Origin: Halovenus amylolytica
GTDB taxonomy: Archaea > Halobacteriota > Halobacteria > Halobacteriales > Haloarculaceae
Direction of reading: 5' to 3'
Assembly: GCA_004015825.1 (NCBI GenBank)
Contig: SAYS01000007.1
Span: 1 to 64,000 of the forward strand
DNA: 64,000 nucleotides
In this document: piece by piece, positions 8,495-17,400 of the stretch
How the letters are laid out: every line of letters begins with the position of its first letter
Numbering within the stretch: the first letter of the stretch is position 1
Translations under genes and position numbers: made by a program
The notes under the pieces: generated by a model
Database searches by the model: none
Seen by the model: the letters and a program-made list of their open reading frames with translations, nothing else
What the model was told of the DNA's origin: nothing

Positions 8495-9007
8495 CTACAC
8501 CAGCCGATACGTACCCCGATTCTCGCTCGCCTCGCCCGCCCGGACGAGTTTCCGGATAGCCTTCTCCGTATACGACTGTGAAACGCCGTGCTCGTCGGCG
8601 TATTCGACGATAGCCTCCTCGGTCGGGGCAGAGAGTTCCCGGATCGCCTCGCGGACGATCTCGTCACGGCTCTTGCTCGTGGTCTCGTCGTCGGCGGCTG
8701 CCTGTACCTCGTCGGGGTCGATCCCCGATTCGGAGAGATAGGTTTCGTCGTCGATCCCGGATGCGTCGACCATCTCCTCCAGTTCCGCGAAGGTCCCAAT
8801 CTCGGCGAAAGCATCGCTTTGGCCCTGCCGAGCAGCCAGCATCGACGCGCGGACCTCGCGGGCGTGGTCCTCGTCGTCGGTCGTGACAAACTGCTTGCGC
8901 TTCTCGTACTTTTTGCTCCGGCCACAGCGCGGGCACTCGCTACGCTCCGGGCGACCGTCGACGATCCACAGCGCCTGACAGTCGCTACAGCCGACTACCG
9001 CATACAT
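8495..9007 (-). CDS. Conserved haloarchaeal zinc-ribbon protein with C-terminal winged-helix-like region
   Basis: A 170-residue protein. The N-terminus (MYAVVGCSDC) plus CPRCG at about residue 30 gives a four-cysteine zinc ribbon. The C-terminal 60 residues (APTEEAIVEYADEHGVSQSYTEK region) resemble a winged helix. The start at 9007 is preferred over 9016 because the family seems to begin at MYAVVGC. It resembles the DUF5817 type of haloarchaeal protein, but I am not certain of the family number. A nucleic-acid-binding role is only suggested. Its upstream region faces the T-family element at 9122. Confidence 0.65.
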   Translation of the reverse strand: MYAVVGCSDCQALWIVDGRPERSECPRCGRSKKYEKRKQFVTTDDEDHAREVRASMLAARQGQSDAFAEIGTFAELEEMVDASGIDDETYLSESGIDPDEVQAAADDETTSKSRDEIVREAIRELSAPTEEAIVEYADEHGVSQSYTEKAIRKLVRAGEASENRGTYRLV

Positions 9008-9121
9008 ACGCACCACTTCGTCGCCCCGGTAATCAATATTCGGTCAGAGGAGTTGGTACGAATCTGTACGGGTGGCACGGAGATTGCCGCGTTGTCAGAG
9101 AGCCTGGTTTCCATCGACTGC

Positions 9122-9235
9122 TGATAGTGATTATTGCGGTAATTTTCAGCACGGCAGCGAAACCGAGGCTGTTTCGGCCCTCCTAGACCAGTTCTATCTG
9201 AACTTGGCGGTACAGACTCGCAATAATCACTATGA
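9122..9235 (+). mobile_element. T-family miniature element, copy A
   Basis: Ends TAGTGATTATTGCG (9125-9138) and CGCAATAATCACTA (9219-9232) are perfect 14-bp inverted repeats. TGA stands directly outside each end (9122-9124, 9233-9235), as expected for a 3-bp target duplication. The left end continues GGTAATTTTC and the right end is preceded by GCGGTACAGACT, as in the other three copies. There is no ORF. It lies about 75 bases before the phosphate transporter gene, where it may alter the promoter. Confidence 0.75.
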
Positions 9236-9307
9236 AACTAACCGCAAAACAAGGATCACGCCGCAATCGGCACCCTCTTACTGATGCACTGTATACCACT
9301 TTCGCAG

Positions 9308-10492
9308 ATGGTTGCCACGACGGTTATCGCGACACTTCTCGTCGCCGGACTCGCGAGTCTCTTCATGGCGTGGGCGATCGGCGCGGGCTCGTCGGGGTCG
9401 ACACCCTTCGCGCCGGCCGTCGGGGCCAACGCGATCTCGATCATGCGCGCGGGCTTTCTGGTCGGGATTCTCGGATTGCTCGGTGCCGTGTTACAGGGCG
9501 CGAACGTCACCGAAGCTGTCGGTGAAGAACTCATCATGGGAGCGGAGCTTACGGCCACAGCGGCAACGATAGCCCTGCTAATCGCCGCGACGCTGGTCGC
9601 GATCGGGATCTTCACAGGTTACCCGATCGCGACAGCCTTCACCGTCACTGGGGCGGTCGTCGGTGTCGGGCTCGCGATGGGTGGTGATCCGGCCTGGGCG
9701 AAATACCAGGAGATCGCTGCACTCTGGATTCTGACACCATTTATCGGCGGTGGACTCGCCTATTCGACAGCACGCCTGCTCCGGACAGATCGCATTTCGT
9801 CGACGGTGACGGTCCCGCTGCTCGGCGGCGTGATCGGCCTGATTCTCGCGAACATCCAGTTCGTCTTCTTCGCGCCCGGGAGCGAGCAGGCCTCGCTCTC
9901 GTCGGCCGCCGTCACGTCGGTCGGTGGCGGTGTCGCGACCTACGCTGCGACCTCCGTACTCGTCGCGGCCATCTCCGTCTTTATCCTCTGGCGACGAACG
10001 GTCGCCGACCCGGCCAAGTCACAGCGCCAGTTCCTGCTCGTGCTGGGCGGGCTGGTCGCCTTCTCGGCTGGCGGAAGCCAGGTCGGACTCGCAATCGGCC
10101 CCCTGATCCCACTCCTCGGGAGCTTCGAGACACCGATCATCGTCGTCCTGCTGTTCGGTGGTCTCGGCCTGCTCATCGGCTCCTGGACCGGTGCACCACG
10201 GATGATCAAGGCAATCTCGCAGGACTACTCCTCACTGGGACCCAACCGATCGATCGCCGCACTCATCCCCTCGTTTGCGATCGCACAGACGGCCGTCTTC
10301 TTCGGGATTCCCGTCTCCTTCAACGAGATTATCGTCTCGGCGATCATCGGCAGCGGCTACGCGGCGAGCAACGAGGAAGGAGAGGTCAGTAGCTCGAAGA
10401 TGGGGTACACGGTCCTCGCCTGGGTCGGCTCACTCGTCGGTGCATTCCTGATCAGCTACGGAGTGTTCACGGCAGTCACTGCGCTGTTATAA
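9308..10492 (+). CDS. Inorganic phosphate transporter, PiT family
   Basis: A 394-residue membrane protein with about ten hydrophobic segments. The first segment carries the PiT-type sequence around GANAISIMRAGFLVG, and the second half repeats the fold (around SIAALIPSFAIAQTAVFFGIPVSF). The family moves phosphate with H+ or Na+. The start at 9308 (MVATTVIATLLVAG) drops eight residues that precede the first helix. A T-family repeat lies just upstream. No PhoU-like partner is seen beside it. It converges on the CBS-domain gene, with four bases between the two stops. Confidence 0.85.
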   Translation: MVATTVIATLLVAGLASLFMAWAIGAGSSGSTPFAPAVGANAISIMRAGFLVGILGLLGAVLQGANVTEAVGEELIMGAELTATAATIALLIAATLVAIGIFTGYPIATAFTVTGAVVGVGLAMGGDPAWAKYQEIAALWILTPFIGGGLAYSTARLLRTDRISSTVTVPLLGGVIGLILANIQFVFFAPGSEQASLSSAAVTSVGGGVATYAATSVLVAAISVFILWRRTVADPAKSQRQFLLVLGGLVAFSAGGSQVGLAIGPLIPLLGSFETPIIVVLLFGGLGLLIGSWTGAPRMIKAISQDYSSLGPNRSIAALIPSFAIAQTAVFFGIPVSFNEIIVSAIIGSGYAASNEEGEVSSSKMGYTVLAWVGSLVGAFLISYGVFTAVTALL

Positions 10493-10496
10493 CAGC

Positions 10497-11873
10497 TTAC
10501 TCCACAGCTTCGTCGACTGGCTCCTCGGGACTCTGCGGATACGATTCCAGCCCGGTGATCCGCGCTTTCATAATCCGCGTGTTCTCGACCTGTTCGACGC
10601 GGATCTCCAGTCCTTCGTAGGCGATGGACTCGCCCTGTTCGACGAGCCGGCCGGCGCGGTTGAAGATGAAGCCCGCGATCGTCTCAAACTCCTCACCCTC
10701 TGGCAGTTCGATCTCCAGTTTCTCGTTGACGTCGTCGATGTTGACCTCGCCTTTGACGATCGCCGTATCGTCGTCGACGAACTCGATCGGCTCTGCCTCG
10801 CCGCCTTCGAGAATCTCGCCGACGATCTCCTCGACGAGATCTTCGACGGTCACCAGCCCTTCTGTCGTCCCGAACTCGTCGATGACGATCACCATGTTGA
10901 GTCGTTTTTCGCGCATCTCGGCGAGCAGTTCGTCGACGTTTTTCGACTCGGGGACGTGCAGGGTCGGTTCGATGAGATCCTCCAGTTCGACGTTGTCGTT
11001 GCCGTAGGTCCGGTCACGGACGAGGTCGCTGACGTGGACGACGCCGATCACGTTGTCCAGTTCGCCGTCGTAGACCGGGAGCCGTTCGTGGTTGCTCTGA
11101 ACACAGGTCTCGATCGCCTCGTCGATCGTCGCATCTTTTGGGACGGCAGTCATATCCAGCCGCGGCGTCATCACCTCCTTGACGATCGTCCGGTTGAATC
11201 GCAGCGTCCGCTGGAGCATCTCCCGTTCTTCCTCTTCGAGGACGCCCGCGCGCTCGCCCGTTTCGATAATATCCCGGATCTCCTGGCGCGTGATGTAGGA
11301 TTCCTCGATCGCGGATCGGCCACCGGTGATCTTGTTGACCAGCCGCGTCAGATGATCGAACAGCCAGACCAGCGGCATCAGAATGTACTCGGCAAACCGC
11401 AACGGCCGGGCGATCGTCAGCGCCCAGGATTCGGTGTTGTCGACGGCGTACGATTTCGGCGCACTCTCCCCGAACAGCAAGACCAGTGCCGTGATCCCGA
11501 AGGTCGCGCCGATCACTGCAACACCCTGATTGCCGACGTAGATGCCGAGCAATCCAGTCGCGATCGAGGACATCGCGACGTTGACCAGATTGTTCCCGAC
11601 GAGGATCGTCACGAGCAGTCGGTGTGGATCCTCCTTGAGTTGCTTGAGCGATTTCGACCCGTGTTTGCCCTCCTCGGCGATCGTCTCGACACGGTGGTCG
11701 GGAAGCGAGAACATCGCGATCTCGGAGGACGAAAAAAAGGCCGACAGCGCGATCAGGACAGCGATCGCGAGTACTCCCAGTCCGGCGAAGAGATTTTCGG
11801 AGATCGTCAACCCAAACACGTCGATAGAGAGGGGGAGTGCAGTCGCGAGGCTGTCAGCAGCGAAATAGTGCAT
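10497..11873 (-). CDS. CNNM/CorC-type membrane protein with CBS pair (hemolysin C-like)
   Basis: A 458-residue protein. The N-terminal CNNM/DUF21 membrane domain (about residues 20-200) has three or four helices. A pair of CBS domains follows (about 215-340; MTPRLDMTAVPKDATIDEA and the DEFGTTEGLVTVEDLVEEIVGEI region). A C-terminal CorC_HlyC transporter-associated domain ends the protein (about 350-440). Members of this family are linked to Mg2+/Co2+ efflux or Na+ transport regulation, so the specific ion is unknown. The ORF is full length with no sign of damage. Confidence 0.88.
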   Translation of the reverse strand: MHYFAADSLATALPLSIDVFGLTISENLFAGLGVLAIAVLIALSAFFSSSEIAMFSLPDHRVETIAEEGKHGSKSLKQLKEDPHRLLVTILVGNNLVNVAMSSIATGLLGIYVGNQGVAVIGATFGITALVLLFGESAPKSYAVDNTESWALTIARPLRFAEYILMPLVWLFDHLTRLVNKITGGRSAIEESYITRQEIRDIIETGERAGVLEEEEREMLQRTLRFNRTIVKEVMTPRLDMTAVPKDATIDEAIETCVQSNHERLPVYDGELDNVIGVVHVSDLVRDRTYGNDNVELEDLIEPTLHVPESKNVDELLAEMREKRLNMVIVIDEFGTTEGLVTVEDLVEEIVGEILEGGEAEPIEFVDDDTAIVKGEVNIDDVNEKLEIELPEGEEFETIAGFIFNRAGRLVEQGESIAYEGLEIRVEQVENTRIMKARITGLESYPQSPEEPVDEAVE

Positions 11874-11956
11874 CGATCCTACAGTTCACGGCGATAACGA
11901 TTAAGCGTTTCCTGTTTCACCGAAGCAATTACACTGCTCTCGCCCCTACCGAACCT

Positions 11957-12271
11957 ATGAGTAAACCAGCAATCACTCTCTACAGATTACAGAGCTGTCC
12001 GTTCTGTGAACGCGCAGTCAGGAAACTCCAGGAGTACGATCTGGAGTACACCTCACGGTTCGTCGAACCGATGCACTCGGATCGGGACGTCGTCAAACGC
12101 GAAAGCGGTGTCCGGACCGTCCCGGTCATCGTCGACGAGAACACCGGTGTAACGATGGCCGAAAGCGCCAATATCGTCGAGTATCTCGACGGAGCCTACG
12201 GCGAACGGGCAGGGAGCGCAGGGACAGACACCACGGCAACAGCAGGCTCTGTCGCGGGTGAGCGGTCGTAA
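11957..12271 (+). CDS. Glutaredoxin-like / GST N-terminal domain protein
   Basis: A 104-residue thioredoxin-fold protein. The redox motif CPFC occurs near residue 13-16 (LYRLQSCPFCERAVRKL), and a cis-Pro region (VRTVPVIVD) and a GST-like AESANIVEYLD follow. It may reduce disulfides with gamma-glutamylcysteine or another thiol donor, as haloarchaea lack glutathione. The start at 11957 is chosen because the fold starts at ITLYRLQ. The next gene begins two bases after its stop, which indicates an operon with the redoxin and Sua5 genes. Confidence 0.82.
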   Translation: MSKPAITLYRLQSCPFCERAVRKLQEYDLEYTSRFVEPMHSDRDVVKRESGVRTVPVIVDENTGVTMAESANIVEYLDGAYGERAGSAGTDTTATAGSVAGERS

Positions 12272-12273
12272 CG

Positions 12274-12804
12274 ATGGAGCTGGAATTCGACGTCGTCGAA
12301 CTCGACGAACCGGACAACCCAGAAGAAGGCGAGACAGCACCGGATTTCGAACGACCGCTCGTCAACGACGAGTACTGGGAGGACACGTCACTGTCGGCGT
12401 TGACCGACGAGGGGCCGGTCGCACTGATCTTCTATCCGATGGATGGTGCCTTCCCCGCCACCTACATCTGGAACGAACTGCGCGACCGCGACATCGACAG
12501 CAACGAGATCACTGTCGTCGGACTCTCGATTTCGACGCCCTACGAGCACAAGACGCTCCTCCAGGAACGGGAACTCGAGGACACCGAGATCCAGCTGTTT
12601 TCCGACCCATCGAACGAAGTCGCCGAGCAGTACGGCATCGTCAACGATCTCGACGGGATGACCGGGATCGACGAGCCGCGCACGGCAACGTTCGTCATCG
12701 ACGACGAACGGACGATCCAGTACGCCTGGGTAGCGAGTGAACACCCCGACTTCCCCGACTACGACGAGTTCGAGGCGGCTGTCGAAGACGCCGCCGGCGA
12801 CTGA
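12274..12804 (+). CDS. Peroxiredoxin-fold (AhpC/TSA-like) protein without cysteine
   Basis: A 176-residue protein with the redoxin arrangement: an EGETAPDFERPLVNDEYW entry strand, the ALIFYPMDGAFPATYIW segment where peroxiredoxins place their catalytic Cys, and TATFVIDDERTIQYAW near the end. The whole protein contains no cysteine, so classical peroxidase chemistry is impossible. It may be a scaffold or a non-catalytic relative. It sits between the glutaredoxin-like gene (two bases upstream) and sua5, probably in one transcript. Confidence 0.8.
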   Translation: MELEFDVVELDEPDNPEEGETAPDFERPLVNDEYWEDTSLSALTDEGPVALIFYPMDGAFPATYIWNELRDRDIDSNEITVVGLSISTPYEHKTLLQERELEDTEIQLFSDPSNEVAEQYGIVNDLDGMTGIDEPRTATFVIDDERTIQYAWVASEHPDFPDYDEFEAAVEDAAGD

Positions 12805-12811
12805 CCGAGAT

Positions 12812-13414
12812 ATGCCAGCCGTCCCATCCGACGATATCGATATCGAACGTGCCGCGCGGGCGATCGAGGCCGGAGAGCTCGTCGTCTACCCGACGGAGAC
12901 AGTGTACGGACTGGGGGCCGATGCACTCGACATCGAGGCCGTCGAGTCGGTGTTCGAGGCGAAAGGCCGGGGTCGCTCCGACCCGCTCTCGATGGCCGTG
13001 GCCGATCTCGCGACGGTCCGCGAGTACACCAGACCCACGGAGCGCGAGCGAGCGTTCATCGAGGCGTTTCTCCCCGGACCAGTGACTGTCGTTCTCGAAC
13101 GCAAGCCGATGGTCCCGGACGTGCTCACCGCGGGCAGCGAGCGTGTCGGCATCCGGGTTCCCGACCACGAGGTCGCACTCGAACTGGCACGACAGGCGGG
13201 CCCGATCACCGCGACGAGTGCCAACGTGAGCGGGACCGGCAGTGCACGCAGCGTCGAAGAACTCGACGAGGCGATCCAGGACGCCACCGCGGTCGTCCTC
13301 GATAGCGGCGAGACGCCGGGTGGGGGCTCGACTGTCGTCGATCTTGAAAACGACGAGATCCACCGACGCGGTGCGCGCGCCGACGAGATCGACGCCTGGC
13401 TGTCCGAGCACTGA
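12812..13414 (+). CDS. sua5: L-threonylcarbamoyladenylate synthase (Sua5/YrdC/YciO)
   Basis: A 200-residue enzyme that makes threonylcarbamoyl-AMP from threonine, bicarbonate and ATP for the t6A37 modification of tRNAs. The YrdC fold is evident from YPTETVYGLGADA near residue 25, the KxR-type segment KGRGRSDPLS, and SANVSGTGSA near residue 135. The length fits a YrdC-only form without the extra Sua5 C-terminal domain. The start at 12812 (MPAVPSDDID) follows the redoxin stop by seven bases. Confidence 0.88.
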   Translation: MPAVPSDDIDIERAARAIEAGELVVYPTETVYGLGADALDIEAVESVFEAKGRGRSDPLSMAVADLATVREYTRPTERERAFIEAFLPGPVTVVLERKPMVPDVLTAGSERVGIRVPDHEVALELARQAGPITATSANVSGTGSARSVEELDEAIQDATAVVLDSGETPGGGSTVVDLENDEIHRRGARADEIDAWLSEH

Positions 13415-13435
13415 CCGTCGCTGGCACTGTTCGGG

Positions 13436-14092
13436 TCAGTCGCCGAGGAGACTCCGCAGCGAGCGGGTTTTGACGCCACACTGTGGCTGGTACTCACAGG
13501 GCTCGCATTTCGAACGATTGGAAGTTCTCGCGGGTGGCCCGTCGATGGAATCCGCGATCCGCACAGCCTCGCGGTAGGCTGCTGTCCGGCGGGCATCGAC
13601 GTCGACCTTCCGGACGATTCCGTAGGCTGGATACTCGGCGTAGACAGTGTCGACTGCCGTCTCCCGTTCCCAGGACAGTGCTTTCGCGGCAGCCATCAGT
13701 CGCGCGCTCTGTGGCCGCCAGATCCCCTCCTCGGGGGGTTCGCCTGCGAAGACAAGCGATAGTGACGGCGGTGAGTCGAGCACTTTGTGCGCGATCCCGC
13801 GACACTCCCGTCCGCTGAGGAATAGCTCGGTGTCGGCTGGATCGGAGAGATCGTCCCACCGGTCGAGGCGGGCCTTTGCACAGCCCAGTCTGGACTGGAA
13901 CTGCGTCGGAGTTACGTCGATAGGCGCTGATTTCAGTCGCTCCGTATCGGCCAGCAACTTGTCGTACTCGAAGGCAATCTCACGGCGCTCGCCGACGATC
14001 TCCGGTGGTTCGGTCTCGTCGGGACTCGTGCGCCGGTAGTAGAGCTTTCGGGGACAGTAGGCCGCTGCCTCGACGTCGCGAAACGAGTGCAT
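13436..14092 (-). CDS. Stand-alone Cas4-like Fe-S exonuclease
   Basis: A 218-residue protein. One cysteine lies in the N-terminal YCPRKLYY motif and three more near the C-terminus (CEPCEYQPQCG), the pattern that holds a 4Fe-4S cluster in Cas4/AddB-type nucleases. The middle has weak PD-(D/E)xK features (VYAEYPAYGIVRKVDVDAR). No CRISPR array or other cas gene occurs in the window, so it is probably a housekeeping DNA-repair nuclease. It is downstream of mcm and of the 92-aa protein on the same strand, which suggests co-transcription. Confidence 0.78.
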   Translation of the reverse strand: MHSFRDVEAAAYCPRKLYYRRTSPDETEPPEIVGERREIAFEYDKLLADTERLKSAPIDVTPTQFQSRLGCAKARLDRWDDLSDPADTELFLSGRECRGIAHKVLDSPPSLSLVFAGEPPEEGIWRPQSARLMAAAKALSWERETAVDTVYAEYPAYGIVRKVDVDARRTAAYREAVRIADSIDGPPARTSNRSKCEPCEYQPQCGVKTRSLRSLLGD

Positions 14093-14152
14093 AGGCCTAC
14101 TGGCCGCGCTTTCGAATAAAAAAGTCGGCCCCGGGTAGCAGGAACTGCAATC

Positions 14153-14431
14153 TCACTCCATGGGCTCGACCTCGAAGGTCGCCGCCCCAGGATCGGGAAG
14201 TAACTCCTCGATCTGGTCGCGTGCCTCGGTCTTCGAGGCGGCAACGACGACTAGCCCTTCGGCACGCTCGTCGCCGGTGGCACGGTAGGCCGCCGTCGCC
14301 TCGTCGAACTCGGTCGCGTAGGTCCGTAAAATCCCCCGGACCTCGCCTTCTAACTCCGGGAGTGCGAGTTCGTTGTTCTCGTACTGTGTGAGTGCGTCTT
14401 CGATGTTCCGGAGGGCTGAGATTCGGTCCAT
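14153..14431 (-). CDS. Small conserved haloarchaeal protein downstream of mcm
   Basis: A 92-residue acidic protein, predicted mostly helical (NIEDALTQYENNELALPELE). I do not recognise a named function. The start at 14431 (MDRISALRN) is preferred over an in-frame ATG at 14596 because the upstream part overlaps mcm and reads as shadow. It lies 28 bases after the mcm stop on the same strand, so it is probably co-transcribed with mcm and the Cas4-like gene. Confidence 0.7.
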   Translation of the reverse strand: MDRISALRNIEDALTQYENNELALPELEGEVRGILRTYATEFDEATAAYRATGDERAEGLVVVAASKTEARDQIEELLPDPGAATFEVEPME

Positions 14432-14459
14432 TGTGTCAGGTGGAGTGTTCGGGTGAAGA

Positions 14460-17400
14460 TCAGGTAGTGCGAAGGTGGTTTTGCTGTGGTTCGTACACTT
14501 CGCCTTTCTGTTTGAGTTTCTCGATTTCGTGTTCGGTCTTGCTCTCTTCGATCCCCTCCTCCTCGGCGCGTTCGATGATGATGTCGACGGGTGCACCCTC
14601 GTCGTACTCCTCCTCGATCATCGAGATGAGCTGTTTGATGTTCTTGATCCGGTCGCGCTGGCTCTTCGAGGTGCCTGTCTCGATCATATCCGCGTCGAGT
14701 TCGCCCGTCTCGGGGTCGAGCCCGATATCTTCCAGACAGTACTGTGCGATATCGATCGCCCGCTGTGCGTCGCTTTCCTCGACCGTATCGGAGAGTCGCA
14801 CGCGTGCGCTGGCCTCCGAGAGTCTGACGAGCGCTTCGAGTTTTCGGGCTGTGACGGGGACTGGGGCGTCTTCGGTATCACCCGTCGACCGGAGATCGAC
14901 GTAGTACTCCTGGATCGCGGATTTCGCATCCTCGGTCATCGTCGGATAGCAGTTCCGCTGGGCGTAGGCGACGTACTTCCGGAGGAGGTCGGGTTCGATC
15001 GTCGGCGCGACATCGTCTGTGATGCGCTCGACTTCCTCCTGGGTGTAGTTCGACGCGCTCGTCTCCGTCCGGTGGGTGTTGAGTTCGCCCGCGTAGTTGG
15101 TCTGCAGGATGTGCTCTGCCAGTTCGGAGTCTTTCTCCTCGTCGGGTTTGTCGGTGACGGTGAAGATGAGGTCGAACCGGGAGATCAGCGGCGGCGTGAG
15201 ATCGATCTGCTCACCGATCGGTTCGTACTCGTCGAAGCGGCCGTACGTCGGGTTCGCTGCACCCAGGAGTGAACAGCGTGATTTGAGTGTTGCGTTAATT
15301 CCGGCCTTAGAGACGCTAATACTCTGTTGTTCGAGCGCCTGGTGCATGGCGCTTTGATCTTCGCTCCTCATCTTATCGAGTTCGTCCACTGCCGCAATTC
15401 CCTGGTCTGCCAGCACGAGTGCACCCGCTTCGAGGGTCCACTGCTGGCCTTCGCCGAAGTCGTCCCTCACAGCCGCAGCGGTGAGCCCTGCCGCCGACGA
15501 CCCCTTCCCGGAGGTGTACACCGAGCGTGGCGCGATATTCTTGATGTACTGTAAGAGCTGGGAGTTGTGGGAAATAATTCCATTCGAGATGTAATTGTGC
15601 GTATCAGCGACTTCGAGGTCGTATACCCAGTTGTAATCTGGTTCAAGGATCTTTATTGAGTTGATTTTCTCCCAGTGAACAGAACCTTGAGCAAGCGTTT
15701 CCAGCTTTTGAACCGTCTCTGTGACCGCAAGTGCCTCATCAATGCGATCTAGTATAATTGATCGTGCATCGTCGAGTTTTCCTCCGTCTGGTGCGACGTT
15801 TTCGCGTTCGTAGTAGCTTATAGCTGTTTGCGTAACGTTCATTCCCTCCGAAAGTACTCGTTGAGAGAGATTCAGTTCCTCTCTCGCAGATTCGATTGCG
15901 CCCCACTCGTTGTTTTCGACACGCTTTCGCAAGTCATGCAACTGTTCGATTCGGGTCGAGAATTCACGGACAACAGTTTTGAGACGGTCACTGCTCGGGT
16001 TCCGGTCGCCACGTTCGTAGTGTTGGTATGTTTGGCGCAGGATACCACACTCAGACTGCGGAAGAGCGAGCGACTCACGGACATCCCGTAACAGTTCGCC
16101 AACGCCAGGGACAACATCGGTATTCGTATTCTGTGAAATTCCATCGAAAGCTGCCGCAGCTCCTGACTTCCGTTCCGTTATGAGCCCGATTTCTTCAACA
16201 TACGTCGCGAAGTTGTTTCCACTAATTCTGAGGCGGTGACTGCCATTTTCACGCTGTTCCAACCTGCTATGAATACCCTCAGACAAGAGAAGGGAGCGAA
16301 CATCCTCAAGCAGTTCACGACTCATAGATGACACTGCGATTTCACGCTGTTTGGTAGAAACGTGTCCTTCACTCTCTATGTATGCCTGTAAGAAGTTCTG
16401 CCGAGTCTGTGTATCCGCCACTGCTATTTTTTCGGGGACCCGCTGTTCTGCGGAGCATTTCAGAATCGCGGGTTCGAGGTTTTCGAGGAAACTAACGAAC
16501 TCACCTGCTGTACAATTTATTTCACTTGCTGTTTTGTGATCACGACCATCTCGCTCGAAGTATGAGAGATTTAATTTATCGAAGGCTTGTCTCACATCGG
16601 ATAAGATCTCAGAATCGTTGTTAGTGATCGAGACAGTCCCTGTATGATCATCACTCAAAGAGACATGGCCTTCTGCAATGATATAACCTATGAGGCGAGC
16701 GAGCCACGGTTCCCAGGTGTCGGGAAGGTTTAGACGCACAGCATTGTTCGCTTGAGAGCGACGATAATCAATATCAAGGTTTGTCTCTGCAGTGGTCGAT
16801 ATCTGTCTAGGAATGGCAATAAATTGACCTGTACGGAGATGTTCAGCTTCACGAGGCACAAATTCCCCATCAGACTGAACAAAAAGCGGATGAGATGGTG
16901 TGACTTCGATTTCACGGCCGCTCGCAGTCGTAATCTGATACATCTTTTCGGGCGCTTCACGTTTCCACACTTTCGTCGCGCTTCGGTTCTCAATTCGTCC
17001 GTCGTCGGTTAATGACGGGACTGGAATGTCGACTGTATTGTACACCCCATCGTCAACTGGGACGGGATCATCGAGGTTCTCCTCGACGAGTTTACCGATC
17101 TGCTTCCGTCGACCGTCACCAAGCGTAACTGTCGTATCCCCCTTTACACACTTCCCGGTACCAGGATCGCCAACGAGGAGAATATGCAAATCCCCGCGTG
17201 TCCGCGAGCCGTCGGGGAGGAACTTCGTCACACCCGAAAACAGCTGGAAGACCATCGCCTTTTTCTCCATCTCGTAGCCGTAGATCGAGGGCGCGATCGC
17301 GCCGACCATCTCCTCGTAGATGTTGGGTGTGTTCGAGAGTTCGACGATCTCCTTTTTGTCATCTTCGGAGATATCCATCTCCTCGAACTGCTCGTCTTCG

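Noticed and set aside
13436..14092. Cas4-like protein as a sign of a CRISPR locus
   Set aside because: No direct-repeat/spacer array and no other cas gene is present in the window; the stand-alone form is known in archaea.
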